Source: Treponema sp.
GTDB lineage: Bacteria > Spirochaetota > Spirochaetia > Treponematales > Treponemataceae
Length of the DNA stretch: 64,000 nt
Assembly: GCA_017553635.1 (NCBI GenBank)
Contig: JAFZKN010000010.1
Span: forward strand, 1 to 64,000
Direction: 5' to 3'
The position numbers and the translations under genes are program-made. This document shows, piece after piece, positions 43,261 to 52,638 of this stretch. How positions within the stretch are numbered: the stretch's first letter is position 1; each line of letters starts with the position of its first letter. The notes beneath the pieces were generated by a model. It saw only the letters and a list, made by a program, of their open reading frames with translations. It made no database searches and was not told the origin of the DNA.

Positions 43261-46092
43261 ATGGAAAATGAAGAAGCAAAAACATTAAATAATACAGAGG
43301 ACAGCCAGAACGGTACAACACAGCCAGAAAACACTTCTGAAGCACAGAATACCGTACAGCAGGTTCAGGCACAACCGGAAAGCCCGGCTTCACAAACTAA
43401 TGATGCTCCTGAGACAAATTCAAAAAAACAGAAAAAAAAGAAGAACTTTTTCGTAAGGCTTATATCAGGAATTTTATGGATTGTTCTCGGTTTAATCGTA
43501 ATTATCGGATTGTGGATGGGATTTTCCGCTCTTGATAAAAAGAAATCGATTTCAATGATTCCACAGGGATATTCAGTTTATGTGCACACAGATTCGGTTT
43601 ACGAATTTTTAAATCCACTTCTTGATTTACAGGCAGCAGATATTTTCTTAAGCGGTCCTGACAAGTCGGAACTCCGCGGAATTGTAATGCAGCTGCGTGA
43701 ATCCGATCTTCGTGATAACGCAATCGTTAAATTTGTTGCTTCACGAAAAATTGATATCGCAGTTTATTCAGAAGAAAACAACCTTTCATCATTTGTTGCT
43801 TCGGTTAACCTCGGATTTCTTTCGAGTGTAACCCGTCTTGCAGATTTAGTTTTACCGCACATCACAATAGAAAACTTATCAATGATTTCAACAAACGGCA
43901 TCGTATATTACTCATATAAAGCCGGTGACATGATAGTTTACTTTAAACCTGTAAAAAATCTTGTAATCGCAAGCAATAACCTTAATTCATTCTTAACTGC
44001 AATTAATGGCAATAATGATAAAGCTTATAACGAAACTCAACTTGAAATATTGAACCGTAAAGTAAGTGATCCTGTAAAAATTGTAATCAATGCACAGAAG
44101 CTTGCCGCTGCAGCAACAGAAAACAATGAAATGCTCAGTGGATTTGCAAATCTTTTAAATCCTAATGCATTAAGTCTTTTAACATTCAGTATCAATGCAA
44201 GGGAAATTACTTTTAATGTAGAAGTTCCTGTTGATGTTAATAATGATTATATCAACGACTCAAATCTTAGAAACACTGCATCTCTTTTATCAAATGTTTC
44301 TACTTCCCCTGCAATCATTTCAAGAATGAGTAATACAGTTCAGTATTATACACTTCTTAACATAGGAACCCTTGAAGAATTAAAAGATGCTTTATTTCCG
44401 ATAATTCCAGCCGACAAAGACATCTATAGTCTCTGGAATACTGGAAATGGAGTTTCAAAAGCTCTTCTTAATACAACTCTTGATGACCTTCTCTTTTCAT
44501 GGTCAGGAAAAGAACTTGCAGTTCTCGGAATTGAAGGTCTTAATGATCCAGTATTTGCCATTCAGATTAGCAATGAATCTAAAAGAAAAGAAGTTTTCGA
44601 TTCTGTATTCAGTTCATTCTTAATTAAAGAAAACAAGAGTTTGATTTTAAATGGTGTACGCATTCCAAGAATTGAATTACCTTCATTCCTTACAAAATTA
44701 CTTGGAGTATTTGGTATTTCTCTTCCAAAACCTTACTATCTCGTATACAACAATTATATCTTCTTCTCTCAGTCAGCAGAAACTCTTTCTAATATTTATT
44801 CTTCATTCGGAAGCGGATCAAATATTTCTCATAATCCGAACTATAAAATGGTTTCTCTTAACCGCAATCCAGAAACTGGGATAAGCCTTTTCTACGATCT
44901 TGAACGCAGCAGACCGTTCTTTATCAATTCAAATTCATCTCTGTCGCAGATTCTTGAACTTTATACAATCGGTAAAGTCGATTTAACAATCAACAAAGAT
45001 ATGATTACATTCCATCTGAACGCTGCAAGTAAAAAAGCCGGAAGCTTAAAGAATATCCCTGGTTTCCCAATGAAGTTAGATGGAGAACATACTGCCCAGG
45101 CTTACAACGCACCGGTTTCTAAACCGACAACAATTTTCTGGGTAGAAAATAATCAGCTTGTAAAAGCACTCGATGCAAAAAAGACAAAAATATCTTCTTA
45201 TGCACTTCCTGCAAAAGTTAAATACTATAAAGCTGTTGCATCAAAACAGGGAAAAGAACAGCTTATGGCAGTCACAGAAAACAATGAAGTCTATCTTCTT
45301 TCTTCTTCCCTCGAGCTTGAAAGATCTTATCCTGTAAAACTGCCGGAAGATACAATCAATTTCCCATATCTGAATGGAACTACATCTTACATTCCGATGA
45401 CAGACGGTTCTATTTCGAAGATAACCGGTAAAAACGTTGCAAAGCTGTATTTTGACATAAAAGATTTTAATGAAGCAAAAACTTCTGTATATTACAACGG
45501 AACATGCGGAATTATTTATGAAAAAGGATTCTTGGGAAAAATGTATGTAATCTACAAAGATGCGTGCATCAATAAAGATGATCCTTTAATCATCAACAAA
45601 ATAGGTTTCGGTGTTCCTGCAATATTCGAAGCAGCAGACAATCTTTTATATGCCGGATGCATATCTCAGTCAGGTGAACTTGAAATTTACAAAATTCAAA
45701 ATGGAAGCATAGATCTTTCTTATACATCAACACTTGATGGAGTATTCTATACAAATCTTACCGCTCACAACGGATTCTTCTATGCACTCTCTGGTGACGG
45801 TCAGATTTACAAAATCAACATTGTTACAGGTGATACAATTTCTATACAATTGGATAACGTTTCAACAAAAGAAAACGGCATCTATATTCAGAATGTAGGA
45901 AATCATTCTTACATCTGTGTCGGAATTGACGGAAACATGATTTACGCATTCTCCGAAGATCTTGAATTGATGCCGGGCTTCCCTGTTGCCGGAAATGGAA
46001 TTCCTGCTTTTGCAGATGTTAACGGTGATGGAAGTCCTGACTGTTTTGCACTTACAATTGACGGAAAAATCAACGCCTGGAACTTGAGGTAA
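43261..46092 (+). CDS. large membrane-anchored protein with DUF3352-like and C-terminal propeller regions
   Basis: I do not know its role. The first 60 residues are Glu/Gln/Pro/Thr-rich and probably disordered. One membrane helix follows (about 70-90, G-I-L-W-I-V-L-G-L-I-V). The large outer part begins like DUF3352 proteins (Y-S-V-Y-V-H-T-D). The last 300 residues look like a beta-propeller and end G-I-P-A-F-A-D-V-N-G-D-G-S-P-D, an FG-GAP-like calcium motif. A lipoprotein gene follows after 3 bp. AAAGAGGA lies upstream of ATG. Confidence 0.72.
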   Translation: MENEEAKTLNNTEDSQNGTTQPENTSEAQNTVQQVQAQPESPASQTNDAPETNSKKQKKKKNFFVRLISGILWIVLGLIVIIGLWMGFSALDKKKSISMIPQGYSVYVHTDSVYEFLNPLLDLQAADIFLSGPDKSELRGIVMQLRESDLRDNAIVKFVASRKIDIAVYSEENNLSSFVASVNLGFLSSVTRLADLVLPHITIENLSMISTNGIVYYSYKAGDMIVYFKPVKNLVIASNNLNSFLTAINGNNDKAYNETQLEILNRKVSDPVKIVINAQKLAAAATENNEMLSGFANLLNPNALSLLTFSINAREITFNVEVPVDVNNDYINDSNLRNTASLLSNVSTSPAIISRMSNTVQYYTLLNIGTLEELKDALFPIIPADKDIYSLWNTGNGVSKALLNTTLDDLLFSWSGKELAVLGIEGLNDPVFAIQISNESKRKEVFDSVFSSFLIKENKSLILNGVRIPRIELPSFLTKLLGVFGISLPKPYYLVYNNYIFFSQSAETLSNIYSSFGSGSNISHNPNYKMVSLNRNPETGISLFYDLERSRPFFINSNSSLSQILELYTIGKVDLTINKDMITFHLNAASKKAGSLKNIPGFPMKLDGEHTAQAYNAPVSKPTTIFWVENNQLVKALDAKKTKISSYALPAKVKYYKAVASKQGKEQLMAVTENNEVYLLSSSLELERSYPVKLPEDTINFPYLNGTTSYIPMTDGSISKITGKNVAKLYFDIKDFNEAKTSVYYNGTCGIIYEKGFLGKMYVIYKDACINKDDPLIINKIGFGVPAIFEAADNLLYAGCISQSGELEIYKIQNGSIDLSYTSTLDGVFYTNLTAHNGFFYALSGDGQIYKINIVTGDTISIQLDNVSTKENGIYIQNVGNHSYICVGIDGNMIYAFSEDLELMPGFPVAGNGIPAFADVNGDGSPDCFALTIDGKINAWNLR

Positions 46093-46095
46093 TAA

Positions 46096-47196
46096 ATGAA
46101 AAAACACGCAATCTTTTTATTTTGTATTACAGCTCTTTTTATGGGATTTATATCCTGCAGTACTTTGCAGCAGGATATAATCATTTCACAAATTCCACAG
46201 GACGAAATCGAAGAATTATCTGACTACGAATTCCGTCTTGTTCATCTTGATGCAGATTATTCTTTTTCTGTTCAGACAACCAATATTGAATTTGCAGAAA
46301 AACAGAGTGCATGCGATGCTTTGATTAAAGACATCGATAAACTTCTTACAAACAAGGATCTTGTTCTTGCAGCTCAGGCAAGACTTATCGCAATCAAGGG
46401 ACGCGTTTATCATATTGCCGGACAGACATCAAAAGCAAAAGAATGTTACCAGCTTTCTTTCCAGACATACAAAGGTGACATACAGAACATAATTCTTGCA
46501 CACCGTCTAGGAATGATTGATGATTTATCAAAAGCAGGTTTTGCTTCTGGTGATAAACCGGTTATCATAATTGAACAGGCTTTGGATTATTACAGGAATA
46601 AAGAATATATGTCTTCTGTTGCAAAATTTGATGAAGCATTTATTTCTTGCGAAAACTATTACAAAGAAGCATATAAAGAAATTCGTGACAAGGCATGGAA
46701 TCTACGCAGTGTAAAAGATGATTCACAGAAATCGAGCATTCTTGCTTCACCGGAAATTACAATTGGACAGATGATGCTTCTTACTCAATCATATTCTAAT
46801 ATAATTTATCCTTACACAGCAGGAAATGAATTTAAAGAGAATGAACTTTTCAAAAAACTTTTAAAGGCAGGCCTTTTAACACCAGCGCTTTCTACAGATG
46901 CTCCTTCAAAATTAAATTCATACACAAAGCTTACACGCAAACTGGCAGCACGTTACCTCTGGAACATCTACTGCAATTCTAAAAACAAACCTGCATTAAG
47001 AACACAGTATTCATCAGCATTCTCTAAATCTTCTTCACCAATTAAGGATGTCCCTGTTGATCACGAGGATTTTGATGCAATTTTAGGATGTGTTGAATTT
47101 GAGCTTATGGAACTTGTTGATGGTAAAAACTTTAACCCGGATGGCTCTGTAAGTGGAATTGAATTGGACAAATCTCTTAATAAGTTTAAAAAATAA
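46096..47196 (+). CDS. lipoprotein with TPR-like helices
   Basis: The lipobox is G-F-I-S-C. The mature part is helical with TPR-like stretches (A-Q-A-R-L-I-A-I-K-G-R-V-Y-H-I-A-G, then K-A-K-E-C-Y-Q-L). I recognise no enzyme. It follows the large propeller protein by 3 bp with a GAGGT site, so they probably act together at the cell envelope. A bidirectional terminator follows. Confidence 0.75.
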   Translation: MKKHAIFLFCITALFMGFISCSTLQQDIIISQIPQDEIEELSDYEFRLVHLDADYSFSVQTTNIEFAEKQSACDALIKDIDKLLTNKDLVLAAQARLIAIKGRVYHIAGQTSKAKECYQLSFQTYKGDIQNIILAHRLGMIDDLSKAGFASGDKPVIIIEQALDYYRNKEYMSSVAKFDEAFISCENYYKEAYKEIRDKAWNLRSVKDDSQKSSILASPEITIGQMMLLTQSYSNIIYPYTAGNEFKENELFKKLLKAGLLTPALSTDAPSKLNSYTKLTRKLAARYLWNIYCNSKNKPALRTQYSSAFSKSSSPIKDVPVDHEDFDAILGCVEFELMELVDGKNFNPDGSVSGIELDKSLNKFKK

Positions 47197-47240
47197 ATTG
47201 TTCAGCTTGGATAAAACATAAAAACATTTTTAGCAAATAA

Positions 47241-47287
47241 AAAAGGCCCGGCTTTGAAATACTTCAAATTTCCGGACCTTTTTTTTT
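47241..47287. terminator. bidirectional intrinsic terminator
   Basis: An AAAGGCCCGG-type arm pairs with CCGGACCTTT with one mismatch, and an inner TTTGAA/TTCAAA extends the stem. T-runs flank on both strands, so it serves the lipoprotein gene and the convergent chemotaxis receptor gene. Confidence 0.9.
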
Positions 47288-47302
47288 ATCTACCCGATTA
47301 AA

Positions 47303-49393
47303 CTAAACTCTAAACTGATCGATTTCATTTCCAATCTGAGAAATTGTATCACGCATCTGAGAAGAAATATCATGAAGAGCAACACCGGTTTCGTTAATCT
47401 TTTTAGCACCGGCATCCATTTCAATCATACTGGTTCCCATCTCATCTGTATAATCTTTAAGTGTTGTAACTTCCTGTAAGATTGACTGAGAACCGTTTGA
47501 CATTTCCTGTGCAGCACTTCGTACTTCCTGAGTTGTATTACTCATCATCTGAAGTGCTTCAAGAACCTGTTTAGAACCAGACTGCTGTTCCTGCATTGCA
47601 GAACGGATCTGACGTACGAGTTCATCTGTTGATTCGATATTACTTGATACATCAGAGAAAGCCTGTGAACTTTCTGCAGAAGAAAGTACAACTTCTCCAA
47701 TTGATTCTTTAATCTTAGTGAGCTGTTCACCAATTGTCTTTGACTGATTAGAAGATGTTTCTGAAAGCTTACGGATTTCATCAGCAACAACTGAGAATCC
47801 TTTTCCGGCTTCACCGGCATGAGCAGCTTCGATTGCGGCATTCATAGCAAGAAGGTTTGTCTGTTCTGCAATAGCAGCAATAGCAGCGTTTGCTTCCTGA
47901 AGCATTACTGACTGACTTTCAATCTGTTCGATTCTTTCATTTACAACAACCTGTTTCTGAGAACCGTTTGTTGCATTAACCTGAAGTTTTTCGAATGACT
48001 CAGCCATCTTTTCTACTGAATTATTTACAGAACCGATGTTTCCAATCATCTGTTCAATAGCAGCACTAGCCTGTGTTACACCGCTTGCCTGATTTTCAAT
48101 CATTCTTTCAAGCGACTGAACGTTTGATGCAATCTGTGTTACAGCAGAAGCTGTTCCCTGAACACTTACATTCTGCTTTGTAATATGTGTCTTTACGCTG
48201 TCGATGTTTGCAAGAATTTCTGTAATAGAACTTTCTGTATCTTCGATTGCTGCAGCAAGATCTGTATCTACTGCAACAAGAGTATCTTTAGAACCCTTAA
48301 TCTTAATAATGATATCATGAATCTTCGCAATAAACCTGTTAAATCCATCAACTACCTGACCGATTTCATTATTTTCCATTGTCTTAAGTCTCTGGCTTAA
48401 GTCTGCATTTCCACTTGCAATTCCATTGATTGTAGAAACTACTATACCGAGTGGTTTCAATGAAGCTGTAATTACTACAATTACTACACCTACAAGAATA
48501 AAGGAAATAAACAAGTTTCCAACAACAAGAATTAACCGAAGGTCATCTGCTGATTTGTTAAGTTCTTTACTTGGAACGGCTACTGCAACTGACCACGGTG
48601 TATTTTCAACCGGTGCATAAGAAACAAAAAGTTCATCAGGTGTACCCTCATATGCAACAGCCTTATTTGTTTCTCCAGCTGTCATAGCCTGTGCAATTGT
48701 TCTTACATCTGTTGATATATCTTCATCTGTAACAAAGTTCTTACTGATTTCGTAATCTTTATTCTTATGGCTGATTACAACTCCTTTTCCATCAAGCATG
48801 AAAGCATAACCTGATTCATACAGACTGAAAGCAGAAATCATATCCTGAAGATATTTCAATGAGTGAATACCTACAAACATACCTACAAGCTTTCCTGATT
48901 TTGAGTATGCACCCTTTACAACCATTACAGAAACTTTTCCTGTTGCTTTTGCAACCGTAGGATTTTCGATAACAAATCGTGCAGCTCCAGAAGAAATTCT
49001 CTTGTAGTATGCACGGTCACTGTGGTTTCCTTTTTTTCCGGAATCATAAAAACTGTTTCCGTTTGCATCTATGAACAATACATAATCAAAATTTTCATAA
49101 CGGCGTTTTACAGTTGTCGTGAGCCACTTACCTATTTCTTCCGGTGATTCATCATTGTAGACAACATCACTTTCTGTGTACATATCAAGTGCCGACAATC
49201 CAGATGTAATCCAGTTTGACAATGTTTCAGAATAACTCTTTGCGATAATGGTGATATCGTTTTCTTCATTCTGTACAATAATTTTTCTTGCCTGGCTGAC
49301 AGAAAACCAGATTAATAATGCAAAAGAAGAATAAATTACAGCCGCAATAATCATTACGAATCTAACAATGAGTCTTTTTTTCTTTTTTTCCAT
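47303..49393 (-). CDS. methyl-accepting chemotaxis receptor with Cache sensor
   Basis: A transmembrane receptor for chemotaxis. TM1 covers about 12-33; the periplasmic double-Cache-like domain (about 40-280) contains Y-V-L-F-I-D-A-N-G and S-G-Y-A-F-M-L-D-G-K-G. TM2 is about 290-312 and HAMP follows. The signalling domain has the hairpin A-E-Q-T-N-L-L-A-M-N-A-A-I-E-A-A-H-A-G-E. There is no C-terminal pentapeptide for CheR or CheB. Ligand unknown; Cache domains often bind amino acids or carboxylates. Monocistronic, with a clear promoter upstream. Confidence 0.95.
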   Translation of the reverse strand: MEKKKKRLIVRFVMIIAAVIYSSFALLIWFSVSQARKIIVQNEENDITIIAKSYSETLSNWITSGLSALDMYTESDVVYNDESPEEIGKWLTTTVKRRYENFDYVLFIDANGNSFYDSGKKGNHSDRAYYKRISSGAARFVIENPTVAKATGKVSVMVVKGAYSKSGKLVGMFVGIHSLKYLQDMISAFSLYESGYAFMLDGKGVVISHKNKDYEISKNFVTDEDISTDVRTIAQAMTAGETNKAVAYEGTPDELFVSYAPVENTPWSVAVAVPSKELNKSADDLRLILVVGNLFISFILVGVVIVVITASLKPLGIVVSTINGIASGNADLSQRLKTMENNEIGQVVDGFNRFIAKIHDIIIKIKGSKDTLVAVDTDLAAAIEDTESSITEILANIDSVKTHITKQNVSVQGTASAVTQIASNVQSLERMIENQASGVTQASAAIEQMIGNIGSVNNSVEKMAESFEKLQVNATNGSQKQVVVNERIEQIESQSVMLQEANAAIAAIAEQTNLLAMNAAIEAAHAGEAGKGFSVVADEIRKLSETSSNQSKTIGEQLTKIKESIGEVVLSSAESSQAFSDVSSNIESTDELVRQIRSAMQEQQSGSKQVLEALQMMSNTTQEVRSAAQEMSNGSQSILQEVTTLKDYTDEMGTSMIEMDAGAKKINETGVALHDISSQMRDTISQIGNEIDQFRV

Positions 49394-49465
49394 AGATGAA
49401 TCAATACCTCTCTTTCCAATTTAATACGTAAAAAAGGAATATATTTTTACTTTTTGTATACATAT

Positions 49466-49494
49466 ATTATATCGGCATTTGCGCTATCTCGCAA
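49466..49494 (-). promoter_or_regulatory. promoter of the chemotaxis receptor gene
   Basis: On the minus strand: TTGCGA (plus 49489-49494), a 17-bp spacer and TATAAT (plus 49466-49471), 72 bases ahead of ATG. The overlapping GCCGATAT resembles the -10 of flagellar sigma-28 promoters, but no good sigma-28 -35 is seen. Confidence 0.55.
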
Positions 49495-49550
49495 CATAAA
49501 TATAGCACCAAATAATACTTCTCTATACAAGTGTTAAGTGTTTTTGTTTA

Positions 49551-49580
49551 TTGACTAATGTACGCATAAAAATGTAAACT
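49551..49580 (+). promoter_or_regulatory. pgsA promoter
   Basis: TTGACT (49551-49556), 18 bases, then TAAACT (49575-49580), preceded by TG as in extended -10 boxes. ATG 49587 follows 6 bases later without a ribosome site, so the mRNA is probably leaderless. Confidence 0.6.
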
Positions 49581-49586
49581 AACTTC

Positions 49587-50180
49587 ATGAAGTTATCTGA
49601 CAAATTTACATTTACAAGAATCATTCTTTCACCGGTGTTTTTAGCACTCTACATAATTCCATTCTTTTTTCCAACTTTGACAGAATTTAAAACCTTTACA
49701 GGCTGGTTTTTAATTCCGTTTTTAGGTTTTATGGAATTTACAGATTTTCTCGACGGTTTTTTTGCAAGACGCCAGAACGAAGTAAGTGACTTCGGAAAAA
49801 TCTTTGATCCTTTTGCTGATGTAATTGTTCACATAACTACTTTAAGCTGTTTTGCTTTTACTCATTATTTTAATCCTGTCTGTCTCATTCTTATCTTATA
49901 CCGGGAATTTACAATGAATTTCTTAAGAATGATTGCACTTAAAAAGAATGTGGCCATTGCAGCCCGCAGTGGTGGAAAAATCAAAACCTGTCTCTACATT
50001 TTAACAGGTTTTGTAATGCTTTTTGTTGAATGTGCAGAAAGAATTCACTGTCCAATTGAAGGCTCAGCTTTAAAAGCATTTACAACAGCCATAACAGTTC
50101 TGTCATGGCTTTGTGTTGGAGCCGCTTACATTTCTTTCATCGATTATATCCGAAACTTTAAGTCCGTTTTTAAAGACTAG
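49587..50180 (+). CDS. pgsA: CDP-diacylglycerol-glycerol-3-phosphate 3-phosphatidyltransferase
   Basis: The enzyme forms phosphatidylglycerol phosphate, an early step to anionic membrane lipids. The CDP-alcohol phosphotransferase motif is intact: D-F-L-D-G-F-F-A-R, then G-K-I-F-D-P-F-A-D. Several membrane helices follow, and the length of 197 is usual. It could be a related CDP-alcohol enzyme. Convergent with the cytidylate-kinase-like gene, 2 bp away. Confidence 0.88.
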   Translation: MKLSDKFTFTRIILSPVFLALYIIPFFFPTLTEFKTFTGWFLIPFLGFMEFTDFLDGFFARRQNEVSDFGKIFDPFADVIVHITTLSCFAFTHYFNPVCLILILYREFTMNFLRMIALKKNVAIAARSGGKIKTCLYILTGFVMLFVECAERIHCPIEGSALKAFTTAITVLSWLCVGAAYISFIDYIRNFKSVFKD

Positions 50181-50182
50181 CC

Positions 50183-51004
50183 TTACGGGTAAGCTTTAAA
50201 ATCCTGAACTATGCTTACGGTAGATTCAACTTTAAAATCCGGAAGCTCTTTCTGAGCAAGAACTATTGCCTTCTCTACGATTGCCGAAGAATCTGCAACA
50301 CCCTGAAGTATTATTCTGTTGTCTATTACAACCGCATGCAAAAAGTTGATGTTGAGCTTGTATTTGAACACAAGCGTGTTCACAAGATTCTGTGCTATCA
50401 GAAGATTCTTTATCTTTTCTTCGCCGGCTTTTTCTTTTTCCGGTGTAATTGTATTTTTAACTGTTTCTACCATTATATTTGAAGCAGCGTCTATATCGAG
50501 GATACCAGTATTAATAACAAGATGATAGTCTGTTGGTTCTTCGTTTTCGTGATTAAAGAAACTCTTGTGAAATCCCAGGCGGTTTGAATCACTTTCTTCA
50601 ATACGCTGTTTTGCCTGTTTGTCATTCCAGGTAAATTCTTTTTTAAGACGTTCAATCCTGACAGAATCCTTTGCTACAAGTCTGAACGATACAAGATTAG
50701 GAAGTTCTGTAAGAATTATATACGAACCACGTCCGATTAATACTGTATTTCCTTCCTGAGCTGCTTCAAGAACTGCAGTCTGAAGATAATCCATATATTC
50801 GTCCCGGTCTTTTGCAAGGGAAGCAAAAAAACCTGGTTTTTTTTCATCATATTTCGTAAGTTTAGCTTCTGGGAAACCTAGATCAATTATCCTTTTTTCA
50901 ATTTCTTTTCTACCCACAAATTTATAGCCAAGCTTCTGTGCTACTGAAACCGCAATTTCGTCTCCCAAAGCTGCTACCTGACGCGCAATTGTTATAATAG
51001 CCAT
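50183..51004 (-). CDS. cytidylate-kinase-like protein fused to a BON-like domain
   Basis: The first 190 residues match the cytidylate-kinase-like P-loop family: I-T-I-A-R-Q-V-A-A-L-G-D-E, then V-L-I-G-R-G-S-Y. The canonical P-loop is changed (Q-V-A-A-L-G-D), as is usual in this group. The C-terminal 75 residues (I-N-F-L-H-A-V-V-I-D-N-R-I-I-L-Q-G-V-A-D) resemble a BON domain. I start at ATG 51004, which has GGGAGG upstream. The substrate is unknown. Confidence 0.75.
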   Translation of the reverse strand: MAIITIARQVAALGDEIAVSVAQKLGYKFVGRKEIEKRIIDLGFPEAKLTKYDEKKPGFFASLAKDRDEYMDYLQTAVLEAAQEGNTVLIGRGSYIILTELPNLVSFRLVAKDSVRIERLKKEFTWNDKQAKQRIEESDSNRLGFHKSFFNHENEEPTDYHLVINTGILDIDAASNIMVETVKNTITPEKEKAGEEKIKNLLIAQNLVNTLVFKYKLNINFLHAVVIDNRIILQGVADSSAIVEKAIVLAQKELPDFKVESTVSIVQDFKAYP

Positions 51005-51066
51005 AATTTCCTCCCGCGACATAGTTGTAAATCGCTTATTTATAAATGTGCCTTATTTATACCTTG

Positions 51067-51105
51067 TTATATCAGAAAAAGTCTGTTAGACTTTAACTGA
51101 TATAA
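51067..51105. repeat. 39-bp near-perfect palindrome in the kinase-like/Nudix gap
   Basis: TTATATCAG (51067-51075) pairs with CTGATATAA (51097-51105), and AAAGTCT (51078-51084) with AGACTTT (51088-51094) around a GTT loop. Only an AA/AA pair in between does not match. There is no T-run, so it is not a normal terminator. It is more likely an operator or structured leader in this divergent gap. Confidence 0.6.
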
Positions 51106-51194
51106 AGAATAAAAATCCCTATAAATATGATAAAACCCTTTCTGGATTCTGTCAAAAAAATTTTCTTAATTCTCAGGGGCTTAAAGGAAATATT

Positions 51195-51740
51195 GTGGAT
51201 CTAATATGGAAAGAAATATCTAGAAAACAGATTCTTAAGACTCCAGTCATGGATGTCATGGAAACTGACAGCATTTCGCCGGAAGGTCAGGAAGGTCATT
51301 ACATCGTTATGGAAACAAAAGACTGGTGTGCTGTAATTCCTGAAACAGATGATTGTTTTATTATGGTAAAGCAGTACAGACATGCACTTAAAGAACTCAG
51401 CATAGAGTTTCCAGGCGGTGTAATTGAACGTGATGAAGAACCTTTAAAAGCTGCAGAAAGGGAGCTTTTTGAAGAAACAGGTTTCCACGCAAAAGAACTT
51501 ATTCATATTGGAACTATGAGCCCTAACCCTGCACTGTTTTCAAACAGAATGCATTTTTTTCTTGCAAAAAATCTTTACGGGGACGGAAAACAGCAGCTTG
51601 ACTCTGACGAATATGTAAATGCTTTTAAAGTTCCAAAAGACGAAGTATTTAAAAAAATGGGGTCGAAAGAATATCCTCATGCACTCATGGCTGCAGCACT
51701 TAATTTTTACAGACAGTACATTGACAGCAAGCAGCATTAG
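51195..51740 (+). CDS. Nudix hydrolase, probably ADP-ribose pyrophosphatase
   Basis: The Nudix box is complete: G-G-V-I-E-R-D-E-E-P, then A-A-E-R-E-L-F-E-E-T-G-F. The Q-Y-R-H-A-L-K segment before it is typical of ADP-ribose pyrophosphatases. The start is GTG with an AAAGGA site. It lies 28 bp upstream of trxA and may share its transcript. Confidence 0.88.
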   Translation: MDLIWKEISRKQILKTPVMDVMETDSISPEGQEGHYIVMETKDWCAVIPETDDCFIMVKQYRHALKELSIEFPGGVIERDEEPLKAAERELFEETGFHAKELIHIGTMSPNPALFSNRMHFFLAKNLYGDGKQQLDSDEYVNAFKVPKDEVFKKMGSKEYPHALMAAALNFYRQYIDSKQH

Positions 51741-51768
51741 ACATAAAACAAACTTAAGGAGCGGTAAA

Positions 51769-52080
51769 ATGAACGAAACAGAAGTAACTGTAGAAAACTA
51801 TGAACAGGAAGTTTTAAAAAGTGATAAACCTGTTTTGATTGATTTTTATGCTACATGGTGTGGTCCATGCAACATGCTAAGTCCTGTAATTGCAGAAATT
51901 GCAGAAGAATATAAGGACACCATTAAAGTTGTAAAAGTTAATGTTTCTGAGCAGGAATCCCTTGCAGAAAAATTTGATGTAATGAGCATACCTACTCTTG
52001 TTGTGATGAAAGACGGAAAAGTTGTAAGAAGTGCACTTGGTTATATGCCGAAAGAGGATGTTGTTAAACTTTTTTCATAA
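51769..52080 (+). CDS. trxA: thioredoxin
   Basis: A 103-residue thioredoxin with the active site W-C-G-P-C and the cis-proline loop (S-I-P-T-L). It reduces disulfides in the cytoplasm. I start at ATG 51769 with a strong AAGGAGCGG site; the longer open frame lies in the Nudix gene and is an artefact. Confidence 0.96.
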   Translation: MNETEVTVENYEQEVLKSDKPVLIDFYATWCGPCNMLSPVIAEIAEEYKDTIKVVKVNVSEQESLAEKFDVMSIPTLVVMKDGKVVRSALGYMPKEDVVKLFS

Positions 52081-52129
52081 AATTCATTATAATAAATTAA
52101 GATAAACTGAAAATACCGGAGTTTAAAAC

Positions 52130-52597
52130 ATGAAAGGACGTGATTCCAGACTTAAAAGCATCAGAAGACTTATTAAAAACAATAAAATTGAAAGCCAGGA
52201 AATGCTTCTTTCACTTTTAAATAAAGAAGGTTTTGATGTCACACAGGCGACACTCTCAAGAGACCTTAAACTTTTAAAAGTTGGAAAAATTGCAGACGGA
52301 CACGACGGATATATTTACACACTTCCGACAGAAGAAGAAAATCAGGAATCGATTCATATCTTTATACAGGATTTTCTGCGCGGTTATATCAGTATCGAAG
52401 CATCGGGAAATATCGTTGTAATAAAAACTTTTCCGGGACACGCAAGTCCTGTATGCAACGCAATCGACAGCATGAACTTTGAAGAAATACTCGGAACCGT
52501 TGCAGGTGATAACTGTATTTTCGCATGTACGAAAGAAGGTGTAACAGGAAAAGATTTTCTTGTTAAGTTAAAGAAACTGATTCCGGAAATTGAGTAA
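52130..52597 (+). CDS. argR: arginine repressor-family regulator
   Basis: An N-terminal winged helix (V-T-Q-A-T-L-S-R-D-L-K) and a C-terminal arginine-binding/oligomerisation domain (G-T-V-A-G-D-N-C-I-F-A) match ArgR. The length of 155 is standard. No arginine genes are nearby, so its targets lie elsewhere. It has a CGGAG site and is followed by a strong terminator. Confidence 0.94.
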   Translation: MKGRDSRLKSIRRLIKNNKIESQEMLLSLLNKEGFDVTQATLSRDLKLLKVGKIADGHDGYIYTLPTEEENQESIHIFIQDFLRGYISIEASGNIVVIKTFPGHASPVCNAIDSMNFEEILGTVAGDNCIFACTKEGVTGKDFLVKLKKLIPEIE

Positions 52598-52629
52598 AAA
52601 AAAGTGCGCATACACAGCGCACTTTTTTT
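52598..52629. terminator. bidirectional intrinsic terminator after argR
   Basis: AAAAAGTGCGC pairs with GCGCACTTTTT around a short loop, with A and T runs either side. It also closes the convergent cyclic-nucleotide-binding gene. Confidence 0.93.
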
Positions 52630-52638
52630 ACCTAGAAT

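Noticed and set aside
49469..49476. Sigma-28 flagellar promoter for the chemotaxis receptor gene.
   Set aside because: GCCGATAT fits a sigma-28 -10 box, but no matching -35 was found; an overlapping sigma-70-type promoter fits better.
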